DNA of 64,000 bases, from contig SUZR01000006.1 of NCBI GenBank assembly GCA_015059845.1, forward strand, positions 1 through 64,000, given 5' to 3'. Source of the DNA: Rikenellaceae bacterium. Its GTDB lineage: Bacteria > Bacteroidota > Bacteroidia > Bacteroidales > Rikenellaceae. The translations under genes and the position numbers were made by a program. The notes under the pieces were generated by a model, which saw only the letters and a program-made list of their open reading frames with translations, had not been told where the DNA came from and made no database searches. This document shows positions 26,583 to 34,652 of this stretch, piece by piece; position 1 is the stretch's first letter, and each line of letters starts with the position of its first letter.

Positions 26583-28250
26583 ATGAAGAAGATTTTATAT
26601 ATTGCAATGCTGCTCTGCCTGCCCGTGGTGGCTATGGCGCAGGTGTCGAAGCAGGTGGAGGTTACCAAGGACTATAAGCCCAATGTCGATGCGGCTCAGA
26701 AGCTCTCTATCATACCCGATATGACCGATACGGTGACTATGCGCCCTGATATTGATTACTCGATTACGCCCCGCTCGTATGAGACGGCGCTGATGACGCA
26801 GAACTTCAAGCCTGCTACAATCACATATTGGGATTATAAGCGTATGCGTCCGTTGTATGTACACGCAGCTGTGGGTATGCCGTTGCAGAGTGAGGCCGAT
26901 GCATATCTCTCTACCTTTAATAAGGATAAGGGCTATGCGATGGTCTATGCCAACCATTGGGGTGATTATCGCAACCGCTACAACGTCGAGGGGCTGAAGG
27001 TTAAGGAGAATACCACCGAGATGAGTAATCGTCTGGGGGCTCGCGCTGGTCTGTTTGTTGGGCCGCGTATGTTGGAGGTGGACCTGTCGGGCGATATGCA
27101 GATGCGCCACCGCTATCCTTTGACGGGCGATATCGTTAATTTCGGTCGTTTTGGAGGTAAGGTGCGCTTTGGCGATGACTTCACCGATTTGCGCCGATGG
27201 AACTTCAACGTAGAGGTTGGTGGCGGAATGTTTATGGATGGCCAGGGCGAGGATGACTTCAATGAGTCTAATCTCTCGGCTAAACTCGCTGTGGGTAAGA
27301 TGTTGGGCCGTAGCGTATTGCGTATTCACGCAGGCTATGATGGCGTGTATGGAGCAAAGAGCCTTGAGCAGTATAAGAATCATACCATTATAGCTGGAGC
27401 GCGTTATGGCTTGAGTGGCCAGCGTTTTGATTTCTTGGTGGGTGCCGACTACTATTATGACGATGTGTCCGAGTCAACGGATAACCCTCACCATATCTTC
27501 CCTTATCTGCGTATGACGTGGAAGAGTGCTACGGAGCGATTTGTCCCCTTCGTTGAAGTCGATGGCGGTCTGAAGCACAACGATTATGCATCGCTGCTCT
27601 ACACCAATCCATATATCTCGCCCGATGCTACACTGCTGTCGCAGTTGGCTAATGAGGCTCTCTATAATGGCCGTGTGGGAATTAGTGGCCGCTTGGGTAG
27701 GGGAGTATTCTCATATAACCTCTCGGCAGAGTTGTCACTCTCGAATGACCACGTATATTGGTATAGCGACGGGGCGGATGGCTATCACTTTACGGAGGCT
27801 TACCAGCATACGTTGCGACTTGATGGTGGCATAATGTTGCGCCCTGCGGGATGGCTTGAGGCCGAGCTGAAGGGTGGCGTATATGTGTGGGAGAACTACG
27901 ATGACCACTATGCCAACCGACCTAACTTCGATGCGGAGCTGGGTGTGCGTTACCTGGGTCGTAAGTTTACGGCGGGTGTTACGGCGGCATACCGTGGAGG
28001 TATAAAGTGGATGACGCTGCTGCCAGAGTTTGATGATACGCTCTACGCGGAGAATGAGCAGACGCGCGAGTTTGGCTACGTTAAGACCGATGCTACGTTT
28101 ACCCTTGGCGTTGAGGCCGAGTACCGCATTAACGACCGCTGGAGAGTATATGCCGAAGGCCGCAACCTTACGGGTAGCAAGGTGTACGAATGGCTTAACT
28201 ACTACCGTGATACGGCGGAGGGTATTGTTGGTGTGAAGATTTCGTTTTAA
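26583..28250 (+). CDS. Outer-membrane beta-barrel protein paired with TPR protein
   Basis: The 555-residue protein has a Sec signal peptide (MKKILYIAMLLCLPVVAMAQ), a short N-terminal segment (QVSKQVEVTKDYKPNVDAAQKL) of a type common in Bacteroidetes barrel proteins, and many alternating amphipathic strands. It ends VGVKISF, a terminal aromatic typical of BAM substrates. No plug domain or TonB box is evident, so it is probably not a full TonB-dependent receptor. It is co-transcribed with the TPR protein and may be its membrane partner. Substrate and role are unknown. Confidence 0.8.
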   Translation: MKKILYIAMLLCLPVVAMAQVSKQVEVTKDYKPNVDAAQKLSIIPDMTDTVTMRPDIDYSITPRSYETALMTQNFKPATITYWDYKRMRPLYVHAAVGMPLQSEADAYLSTFNKDKGYAMVYANHWGDYRNRYNVEGLKVKENTTEMSNRLGARAGLFVGPRMLEVDLSGDMQMRHRYPLTGDIVNFGRFGGKVRFGDDFTDLRRWNFNVEVGGGMFMDGQGEDDFNESNLSAKLAVGKMLGRSVLRIHAGYDGVYGAKSLEQYKNHTIIAGARYGLSGQRFDFLVGADYYYDDVSESTDNPHHIFPYLRMTWKSATERFVPFVEVDGGLKHNDYASLLYTNPYISPDATLLSQLANEALYNGRVGISGRLGRGVFSYNLSAELSLSNDHVYWYSDGADGYHFTEAYQHTLRLDGGIMLRPAGWLEAELKGGVYVWENYDDHYANRPNFDAELGVRYLGRKFTAGVTAAYRGGIKWMTLLPEFDDTLYAENEQTREFGYVKTDATFTLGVEAEYRINDRWRVYAEGRNLTGSKVYEWLNYYRDTAEGIVGVKISF

Positions 28251-28255
28251 GAATA

Positions 28256-28288
28256 GTAAAAAAGGAGCTTGATTAAGTTCCTTTTTTT
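28256..28288 (+). terminator. Terminator of the TPR/barrel operon
   Basis: AAAAAAGGAGCTT pairs with AAGTTCCTTTTTTT over a GATT loop with a T run. Confidence 0.8.
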
Positions 28289-28319
28289 GTTGTAAATAAA
28301 AATAAAAATGTTATCTTTG
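28289..28319 (+). promoter_or_regulatory. Possible promoter reading toward the S24-like gene
   Basis: GTTG, a 19-base spacer and TATCTTTG. A start near 28326 would give a leader of about 200 bases that crosses tRNA-Arg(CCG) in antisense before reaching the ATG at 28524. It overlaps the T run of the preceding terminator. Confidence 0.5.
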
Positions 28320-28388
28320 GAAATTAAAACGTAGGGGTTGAGTATTGCAGACTATTGTAGTTGCGGGATGTTTGTGAGTGGGATTACT

Positions 28389-28420
28389 CTAAAAAGAAAA
28401 GGAAGCCGTGATGGCTTCCG
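28389..28420 (-). terminator. Terminator of tRNA-Arg(CCG)
   Basis: On the minus strand GGAAGCC and GGCTTCC pair over five bases, followed by TTTTCTTTTT. Confidence 0.88.
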
Positions 28421-28426
28421 GAAAAG

Positions 28427-28498
28427 TGACCTCGAAAGGATTCGAACCTTCATCGTAAGAACCGGAATCTTATATTCTATCCATTGAACTACGAGGCC
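28427..28498 (-). tRNA. tRNA-Arg (anticodon CCG)
   Basis: The acceptor stem is GGCCTCG/CGAGGTC. The anticodon stem TAAGA/TCTTA encloses TTCCGGT (anticodon CCG, codon CGG). The T arm is AAGGTTCGAATCCTT. The discriminator is A and CCA is not encoded. Its promoter lies inside the 5' end of the divergent S24-like gene. Confidence 0.97.
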
Positions 28499-28505
28499 GC
28501 GACTG

Positions 28506-28537
28506 CAAAGATTGTAAAAAAAAATGAATAAGACAAA
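28506..28537 (-). promoter_or_regulatory. Promoter of tRNA-Arg(CCG)
   Basis: The minus strand reads TTTG, a 20-base spacer and AATCTTTG, one mismatch from consensus. The -33 element overlaps the first codons of the divergent gene at 28524. Confidence 0.65.
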
Positions 28538-29144
28538 TAATGCAAGTTGGCAACGCCTGGAGAGCGTTATACGTTGGGCGAATATGACGATTAACCATTT
28601 CGGTCGCCATATTGGTTTGATTCGTTCTGAGGCTTTGTACCAGATTAAGGCTGGGCAGCACGGCATATCGCAGGCATTGGCTCGACGTATTGTGGAGAAG
28701 TTCCCAGAGGTGAGCATCGGATGGTTGCTGACGGGCGAGGGAGATATGTTCGGGCGTCAACCATTGGTTAGGTCTGTGCCTTTTTATGAGGGTGAGATTT
28801 CGGGCGGTGTGCAACGTTTGGTGGGTGGTGAGCCCCATTGCCATCTGGATATCCCTCTTATGGAGGAGTGCGACCTGGCTTTTCGCTCGTCGGATGAGGC
28901 TATGAGTCCAGAAATAATGGTCGGAACAATAGTTTTTTTGAAAAAAATGGGCGTAAATGCGATTATTCCCGGGGGATTGTATGTGATAGTTTGCGCTAAT
29001 TATGTAATTTTGCGTAGGGTGAGGCTTGAGCCTAAGGGTTTGTTGAGGTTAGAAACAGTGAATCCTACCTACGACAATATGACCATATCGGCTGACCAGG
29101 TGCAGGAGGTGTACCGCGTGGTTGGCAACTTGAAATTGTATTAA
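28524..29144 (+). CDS. HTH regulator with degenerate S24 (LexA/CI-like) domain
   Basis: The N-terminal 70 residues resemble a Cro/CI-type DNA-binding domain (INHFGRHIGLIRSEALYQIKAGQHGISQALARRIVEKFPEVSIGWLLTGEGDMF), of the sort fused to S24 peptidases in Bacteroides. The C-terminal half follows the S24 fold, but the expected catalytic serine in D-S-M-x-P is replaced (DEAMSPEIMVGTIV) and the position of the general-base lysine reads RRV. Self-cleavage is therefore unlikely, and it may be a constitutive or ligand-responsive repressor. No phage genes flank it. It has 206 residues and is divergent from tRNA-Arg(CCG). Confidence 0.78.
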   Translation: MNKTNNASWQRLESVIRWANMTINHFGRHIGLIRSEALYQIKAGQHGISQALARRIVEKFPEVSIGWLLTGEGDMFGRQPLVRSVPFYEGEISGGVQRLVGGEPHCHLDIPLMEECDLAFRSSDEAMSPEIMVGTIVFLKKMGVNAIIPGGLYVIVCANYVILRRVRLEPKGLLRLETVNPTYDNMTISADQVQEVYRVVGNLKLY

Positions 29145-29170
29145 TAAACTTAAAACTTTAATAGAGAATT

Positions 29171-30199
29171 ATGATTACGGTAAAAACTAAGGAGAATGCA
29201 TCGTTGTTGATGGCACTTGCGGCAGCGATTATCGTGGCTGTAGTGATGGTAATTGGCGGTATGGCTTGGTGGCTTATATGCTGTGTGGCTGTGGGTGTGT
29301 TTGTTATTATGGCTATCTTCTCGCTCTTTATGATGAAGCAGTATGTGGCCTACAAACTTAAACCAATCTACTCGATGGTCCTCTCGCGTGATGTTCATAC
29401 GACTGAGATTGTTGACGAGATGAAGGATAAGCACGTGGAGAATATCTCTGAGGAACTTACCGCGTGGGCTGATGATAACGATAAGGAGATTGAGCGCCTG
29501 AAGCAGAGCGAAGCTTTTCGTAAGCAGTATCTGGGTAATGTGGCACACGAGCTTAAGACTCCTATTTTCAATATTCAGGGTTACATCTCAACGCTTCTGG
29601 ATGGCGGTCTGGAGGACGAGCTCATCAACCGTAAATATCTGGAGCGTGCCGAGAAGAGTATCGACCGACTGATAAATATTGTAAATGATTTGGATACCAT
29701 CTCTAAGCTTGAGAACGATATGAATCGTTTGAAAATGGAGACATTCGATATCGTTGCTTTGACTAAGGAGATTACCGAGCAGTTGGAGATGAAGGCTGCC
29801 GAGCGTAAGATTAAACTTTCGGTGAAGGGTGCCGATTCTCTACCTTCGCAGTTTAATGTTACAGCCGACAAGCATTTCGTTGGTCAGGTTTTGGTGAATC
29901 TTATCGCTAACTCTATTAATTATGGTAAGGAGGGGGGCTCGACCCGCATCAAGTTCCGCGATATGGCCGATAAGGTTTTGATTGAGGTCGAGGATACAGG
30001 TGTCGGTATCTCTAAGGAGGATATGCCTCGTATCTTCGAGCGTTTCTACCGTGTGGATAAGGGCCGTTCACGCGAGCAGGGCGGTACGGGGCTTGGCTTG
30101 GCTATCGTGAAGCATATCGTAGAGGCTCACGGTGAGCGTATCACAGTACGTAGTGAGTTGGGCTCAGGTACTACCTTTGCTTTCCCGCTTAAGAAATAG
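29171..30199 (+). CDS. Sensor histidine kinase without adjacent regulator
   Basis: The 342-residue kinase has two membrane helices (about residues 13-55), almost no periplasmic sensor loop, then a HisKA domain with the phosphoacceptor His126 in NVAHELKTPIFNIQGYIS. A HATPase domain follows, with the N box (LVNLIANSINYG), VEDTGVGISKEDMPRIFERFYRVD and GGTGLGLAIVKHIV. It resembles the PhoR-type kinases that Bacteroidetes pair with a PhoB-like regulator, but no response regulator is encoded nearby. The tiny extracytoplasmic part suggests sensing within the membrane or through a partner protein. Confidence 0.9.
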   Translation: MITVKTKENASLLMALAAAIIVAVVMVIGGMAWWLICCVAVGVFVIMAIFSLFMMKQYVAYKLKPIYSMVLSRDVHTTEIVDEMKDKHVENISEELTAWADDNDKEIERLKQSEAFRKQYLGNVAHELKTPIFNIQGYISTLLDGGLEDELINRKYLERAEKSIDRLINIVNDLDTISKLENDMNRLKMETFDIVALTKEITEQLEMKAAERKIKLSVKGADSLPSQFNVTADKHFVGQVLVNLIANSINYGKEGGSTRIKFRDMADKVLIEVEDTGVGISKEDMPRIFERFYRVDKGRSREQGGTGLGLAIVKHIVEAHGERITVRSELGSGTTFAFPLKK

Positions 30200-30220
30200 T
30201 AAGGTTTTTAGTTTAAGACG

Positions 30221-31111
30221 ATGCTGAATAATCTATTATATGTGGTTTGGGACTTCGACCCTGTGATGTTCTCAATCGGGGGATTCGAGTTGCGATATTA
30301 TGGTCTTATGTGGGCCATTACATTCCTTTTGGGCGAACGATTCTTTACTAACTACGCCCGCCGTGAAGGTTTTGGAATGCAGATAATCGAGACGGGTTTT
30401 ATATGGATTGTGCTGGGTGCAATTCTCGGCGCACGCATAGGCCATTGCTTGTTCTATGAGTTCGATTATTATATCACCAAACCGTGGGCTATATTGACCG
30501 AGTTCCGCAATGGGGGTATGGCCAGTCACGGCTCGGCATTGGGTATGTTGTTCGGTATGTGGATTACGGCTCGCAAGCATAAGATGCCGTATGTATGGTG
30601 GCTGGACCGTATAATGATTCCCGTAACGATTGGCGGTGCGCTGGTGCGTTTGGGTAATCTGATGAACTCGGAGATTGTCGGCCGCATAACCGATGTGCCT
30701 TGGGCATTCCAGTTTGTGCGACTGCATCCCAATATGCCTATTGAGAGTATCCCCGCGCAGCATCCCGCACAGTTGTATGAGGCATTGTGCTATGTTATTA
30801 CATTTGTGATTCTGTGCGTGATGTATTATAAATATGATATGGGTCGCCGTAAGCCCGGTATTATGTTTGGCGTGGGTGTAATGGGAGTCTTCTTTACTCG
30901 TCCCTTTGTGGAGCTGGTGAAGGTTAATCAGGAGGCTTTTGAGGCGGATATGTTGCTGAATATGGGTCAGTTGTTGAGCTTGCCATTCATAGTTTTGGCG
31001 CTCTATATGATTTGGAAGGGTGCTAATGATGCTTTCCCCGTAGGCCGACCCGACTCGCCAGCCAATATGCCTGAGAAGGAGAAAAACTCAAACAAGAAAA
31101 ACCGAAAGTAA
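30221..31111 (+). CDS. lgt: Prolipoprotein diacylglyceryl transferase Lgt
   Basis: Lgt transfers diacylglycerol from phosphatidylglycerol to the lipobox cysteine of prolipoproteins in the inner membrane. The family signature appears as ALVRLGNLMNSEIVGRITDVPWAF, with GGMASHGSALG (catalytic His region) before it and HPAQLYEAL after it. Seven membrane segments are visible in 296 residues, with a charged C-terminal tail (KEKNSNKKNRK). The next gene starts one base after the stop. It serves the many predicted lipoproteins here, such as the fimbrillin-like, GH92 and RND adaptor proteins. Confidence 0.96.
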   Translation: MLNNLLYVVWDFDPVMFSIGGFELRYYGLMWAITFLLGERFFTNYARREGFGMQIIETGFIWIVLGAILGARIGHCLFYEFDYYITKPWAILTEFRNGGMASHGSALGMLFGMWITARKHKMPYVWWLDRIMIPVTIGGALVRLGNLMNSEIVGRITDVPWAFQFVRLHPNMPIESIPAQHPAQLYEALCYVITFVILCVMYYKYDMGRRKPGIMFGVGVMGVFFTRPFVELVKVNQEAFEADMLLNMGQLLSLPFIVLALYMIWKGANDAFPVGRPDSPANMPEKEKNSNKKNRK

Positions 31112-31112
31112 T

Positions 31113-32000
31113 ATGATTGAGGAGGTAAATAAAATCATATATAATATGCTCATCAGCGGCCGCGGTGTCTTTCTGCCCGAGATTGGCTCGTTGTATATCG
31201 AGCGTCAGGCGGCCCGCAAACTTGCCGATGGACGATTGTTAAGCCCTCGTAATGTGGTGGTCTTTACACCTCAGCAGCAGGCTCCCTCGTTGGTTGACGA
31301 GATTGTCGCGATTGCGAAGTGTGGCGTGGAGCAGGCGCAGGATATCTACGAGCGCTGGAAGGCGAAGACCTATCAGGATGGCGTGTTGACCGTCGGTGGT
31401 GTGGGCGTGATGCGAAGCGGTGGTTTCTCTACGGATAAGGGATTCCATAGCGTTATCAATCCGCAGGGCGTAAAGACTCTTGTTGTGCGCAAGAAGAGTT
31501 CAAATACGTGGCTTTACGCAGTGTCGGGCGTGGCTGTTATTGTTGCTTTGGCGATACTTATTTTCCTTGTTTGGGGCGATAAGATTGCAGGTAACGTAAG
31601 CGTTGTTAAGAGTGCAGATACTGAGCAGGTTGCACCAGCCGTAGCGGAGAGTGCAGCGACCAGCGAGCAGGATGTACAACCCGCCGAAGCAGAGACTCAA
31701 AACGCAGCTGTGCAGCAAACGCAACCTGCCGAAGCGGAGACCACGCAGCCGATTGTGTCGCTGGGCAAGGAGTATGCATATTATGTGGTGATGGGTATCT
31801 TCTCTACGCCCGAGAATGCTGAGCGTGCGGTGCAGCAGGCGCAGTCAAAGATTAAGGATGTGGAGTGCAAGGTGTTGCCATTTAAGGGTGGCAAGCATAT
31901 GGTAGCAATCTTCGGTAGCGATAACGTGGCCGATTGTAATGCCTTTGCTCGCTCATACCGCGATATATATCCCGATTTGTGGGTCTATAATAAGAAGTAA
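31113..32000 (+). CDS. CCDC81-type HU domain, TM helix and SPOR domain protein
   Basis: The N-terminus (about residues 1-95) resembles the CCDC81-like HU domains of Bacteroidetes (NKIIYNMLISGRGVFLPEIGSLYIER). One membrane helix follows near residues 130-153 (AVSGVAVIVALAILIFLVW). A Gln/Glu/Ala-rich linker contains two PAEAET repeats, and a SPOR domain lies at the C-terminus (YYVVMGIFSTPENAERAVQQAQ). SPOR domains bind denuded septal peptidoglycan, so the protein may link cytoplasmic DNA or another partner to the division site. It lies between lgt and a gtrA-like gene with 1-base spacing and overlap. It has 295 residues; the exact role is unknown. Confidence 0.82.
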   Translation: MIEEVNKIIYNMLISGRGVFLPEIGSLYIERQAARKLADGRLLSPRNVVVFTPQQQAPSLVDEIVAIAKCGVEQAQDIYERWKAKTYQDGVLTVGGVGVMRSGGFSTDKGFHSVINPQGVKTLVVRKKSSNTWLYAVSGVAVIVALAILIFLVWGDKIAGNVSVVKSADTEQVAPAVAESAATSEQDVQPAEAETQNAAVQQTQPAEAETTQPIVSLGKEYAYYVVMGIFSTPENAERAVQQAQSKIKDVECKVLPFKGGKHMVAIFGSDNVADCNAFARSYRDIYPDLWVYNKK

Positions 32001-32497
32001 TGCGAGTTGCCGAACTGATAGGGCGGGCCATTGACCTCTGTTATGTGCGACCGTGGTCGTCGTTCTTCTCGCGTACGATGTTCCGTTATGCGGCGTGCGG
32101 TGGCGCTAATATGGTGCTGGATGTGGTGTGGTACTACATCATCTATCACTACATCGTTGCGGAGCGTTTCTTTGATTTGGGATTCGTTGTGATGTCGCCA
32201 CACGTGGCCTCGCTCGTGGTGGTCTTCCCAATAACATTTTTTACGGGCTTTTGGCTCAATCGTAATGTGGCATTTCAGGTCACGGAGGTCGGAAGCGGTG
32301 TGCAGTTGATAAAGTATGCGCTCTCGGTTGTGGGCTCTATACTGTTGAATTATATCTGTATAAAGTTGTTTGTCGAGGTACTGCGTATTTGGCCTACGCC
32401 CGCCAAAGCACTTACGACTCTTGTTTGTGTAGTGTATAGCTATCTGGCAGGCCGGTATTTTACCTTTAGAACGATAAATAAAAAGGAGGAACTATAA
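32000..32497 (+). CDS. GtrA-family membrane protein
   Basis: The small 165-residue protein has four predicted membrane helices and the GtrA fold (FRYAACGGANMVLDVVWYYIIYHY at the start, ITFFTGFWLNRNVAFQV in the middle). Family members are thought to flip polyprenyl-linked sugars for cell-wall or O-antigen decoration. The start overlaps the preceding stop (TAATG). The last codons form the 5' arm of a terminator hairpin shared with uvrB on the opposite strand. Confidence 0.88.
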   Translation: MRVAELIGRAIDLCYVRPWSSFFSRTMFRYAACGGANMVLDVVWYYIIYHYIVAERFFDLGFVVMSPHVASLVVVFPITFFTGFWLNRNVAFQVTEVGSGVQLIKYALSVVGSILLNYICIKLFVEVLRIWPTPAKALTTLVCVVYSYLAGRYFTFRTINKKEEL

Positions 32498-32515
32498 TTC
32501 CTCCTTCATTTTTTG
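32481..32515. terminator. Bidirectional terminator inside converging genes
   Basis: AAGGAGGAA and TTCCTCCTT form a perfect 9-bp stem. The loop CTATAA consists exactly of the minus-strand TAG of uvrB and the plus-strand TAA of the gtrA-like gene. CATTTTTT follows on the plus strand and TTTTATTTAT on the minus strand. Confidence 0.85.
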
Positions 32516-34522
32516 CAGTTCATACATACGGTCGCGGTAGCGCATCGCAGCCATAAAATCTAACGACTTGGCAGCCCGTTCCATATCTTCGCGAGCCTTG
32601 TTGATTAACTCGTCCAACTCCTTGCCATTAAGGGTGGGCGTTGTGTTGTAGCTGCCCTCCACATCCGAGGCTACGGCATAATGCTCCTCGACAATGGGGT
32701 AGGCCGTCATATCCTCGGGCCTCTGTGTGAGCAGAAGGCTTTGGCCCGTTCCGCTCTTCTGTGCCTGACGTGGAAGAAGATTATTTTCGATGTTGTAGCG
32801 CACCTGAATTTCGCGGCGGCGGTTACTCTGCTCAATGGTGTTGCGCATCGAGTCGGTGATGTTATCGGCATAGAGTATTACCAAACCGTGGGCATTACGT
32901 GCTGCACGACCAGCTATCTGCGTGAGTGAACGCACGTTACGCAGGAATCCCTCCTTGTCGGCATCCAGAATCACCACAAGGCTCACCTCGGGCAAGTCCA
33001 AGCCCTCACGCAGGAGGTTTACACCCACCAGCACGTCAAAACGGTCACCTCGCAGGTCCTCCAGAATCTGTACGCGCTCCAGCGTATCCACGTCGGAGTG
33101 GATATATCGGTTGCGGATACCCACGCGGTCAAAGTATTTCGAGAGCTCCTCGGCCATACGCTTTGTAAGGGTGGTGACCAGCACCTTCTCCTCCACGCGC
33201 ACGCGCCTTTGAATCTCCTCGATTATATCGTCAATCTGATTCTCCGTAGGTCGCACCTCCATCGGCGGGTCAATCAATCCCGTTGGACGTATAAGCTGCT
33301 CTACGACAATGCCTTCGCTCATCTTTAGCTCGTAGTCGGCAGGCGTAGCACTAACGTATATGGCTGTGCCCATCAGCTTCTCAAACTCCTCGAACTTGAG
33401 TGGGCGGTTATCCTTCGCGGCGGGCAGACGAAAACCATACTCCACGAGATTCTCCTTGCGGGCACGGTCACCTCCAAACATAGCGTGTACCTGCGGCAGG
33501 GTTACGTGGCTCTCGTCAATGACCATCATATAATCTTCGGGGAAGTAATCCAAAAGACAGAAGGGGCGTGTACCCGCGGCACGACCATCGAAGTAGCGCG
33601 AGTAGTTCTCAATGCCGGGGCAGTAGCCCAACTCCTTAATCATCTCGAGGTCGTACTCAACCCTCTGCTTTATACGTTGTGCCTCAATCTCGCGCCCCTC
33701 CTTCTCGAAGAAGGCGATGCGCTGACCGAGGTCGAGGTATATATCCGATACGGCTTTATCTATTCGCTCCTTGGTTGTAACAAATAGATTAGCAGGGAAG
33801 ATAGTCACCGACTCCAGTTCGTGCAGGCGCTGACCGCTTGCAGCATCTATGAGGCTAATGGCCTCTACCTCACCGTCAAAGAACGTTACGCGGTAGCAGT
33901 TGTCGCCAAAGGCCGCCATAATATCTACCGTGTCACCCTTGACGCGGAATGTGGCGGGCGTGAGCTCTATCTCGGTGCGGGTATAGAGCGCCTCGACAAG
34001 GCGGTAAAGGAAGTGTTTGTAGCCAATGTTATCACCCACCTTGATTGAGATAGATGTGGCGTGGAAGTCGGCGGGATTACCAATACCATATAGGCACGAA
34101 ACACTCGAAACCACAATCACATCGCGTCTGCCAGAGAGCAGTGCCGAGGTGGTGCTGAGTCGCATCTTCTCAATATCTTCGTTTATCGAGAGGTCTTTTT
34201 CGATGTAGGTATCTGTGGTGGGGAGGTAGGCCTCGGGCTGGTAGTAGTCGTAGTAAGATACAAAGTACTCGACAGCATTCTCGGGGAAGAAATTCTTGAA
34301 CTCGCCGTAGAGCTGTGCCGCGAGGGTTTTGTTGTGGCTCAGAACAATTGTCGGACGATTGAGTTTGGCGATGACGTTGGCAATGGTAAAGGTCTTACCC
34401 GAGCCCGTCACACCCAACAGCGTGTTGTGTCGCGCACCGCCCTCGATAGAGTCGAGTAGCTGCGCGATAGCCTCAGGCTGGTCACCCGTAGGAGCATAAT
34501 CCGACACAAGTTTGAAATCCAT
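32492..34522 (-). CDS. uvrB: Excinuclease ABC subunit UvrB
   Basis: UvrB is the damage-verifying helicase of nucleotide excision repair, working with UvrA and UvrC. The 676-residue protein shows Walker A GVTGSGKTFTIANV, the beta-hairpin region YDYYQPEAYLP, DESHVTLPQVHAMFGGDRARKENLVEYGFRLPAA, helicase motif VI QIAGRAARN, and the C-terminal UVR motif (LDELINKAREDMERAAKSLDFMAAMRYRDRMYEL) that contacts UvrC. Its start lies only five bases after a TAACTTTG promoter-like element, so its mRNA may be leaderless. uvrA and uvrC are not in the window. Confidence 0.97.
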   Translation of the reverse strand: MDFKLVSDYAPTGDQPEAIAQLLDSIEGGARHNTLLGVTGSGKTFTIANVIAKLNRPTIVLSHNKTLAAQLYGEFKNFFPENAVEYFVSYYDYYQPEAYLPTTDTYIEKDLSINEDIEKMRLSTTSALLSGRRDVIVVSSVSCLYGIGNPADFHATSISIKVGDNIGYKHFLYRLVEALYTRTEIELTPATFRVKGDTVDIMAAFGDNCYRVTFFDGEVEAISLIDAASGQRLHELESVTIFPANLFVTTKERIDKAVSDIYLDLGQRIAFFEKEGREIEAQRIKQRVEYDLEMIKELGYCPGIENYSRYFDGRAAGTRPFCLLDYFPEDYMMVIDESHVTLPQVHAMFGGDRARKENLVEYGFRLPAAKDNRPLKFEEFEKLMGTAIYVSATPADYELKMSEGIVVEQLIRPTGLIDPPMEVRPTENQIDDIIEEIQRRVRVEEKVLVTTLTKRMAEELSKYFDRVGIRNRYIHSDVDTLERVQILEDLRGDRFDVLVGVNLLREGLDLPEVSLVVILDADKEGFLRNVRSLTQIAGRAARNAHGLVILYADNITDSMRNTIEQSNRRREIQVRYNIENNLLPRQAQKSGTGQSLLLTQRPEDMTAYPIVEEHYAVASDVEGSYNTTPTLNGKELDELINKAREDMERAAKSLDFMAAMRYRDRMYELQKMKEEL

Positions 34523-34526
34523 ATGG

Positions 34527-34559
34527 CAAAGTTAATATTTATTACACAATTTGAGGCAA
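34527..34559 (-). promoter_or_regulatory. Possible uvrB promoter giving a leaderless mRNA
   Basis: The minus strand reads TTG, a 22-base spacer and TAACTTTG. The bases after the -7 box are CCAT then ATG, so the usual start-site distance falls on the uvrB start codon. The spacer is slightly long. Confidence 0.45.
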
Positions 34560-34616
34560 TATTTATACAAATATTAGAACGGCAATATTTTATCGGGTCT
34601 TTTGTCAAATTTTTAC

Positions 34617-34624
34617 TACCTTTG
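34617..34624 (+). promoter_or_regulatory. Possible -7 element of dnaG
   Basis: TACCTTTG lies 29 bases before the dnaG start. The -33 position is not convincing. Confidence 0.4.
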
Positions 34625-34652
34625 TACTCTTATTATGTAATTTAGGGGTAGA

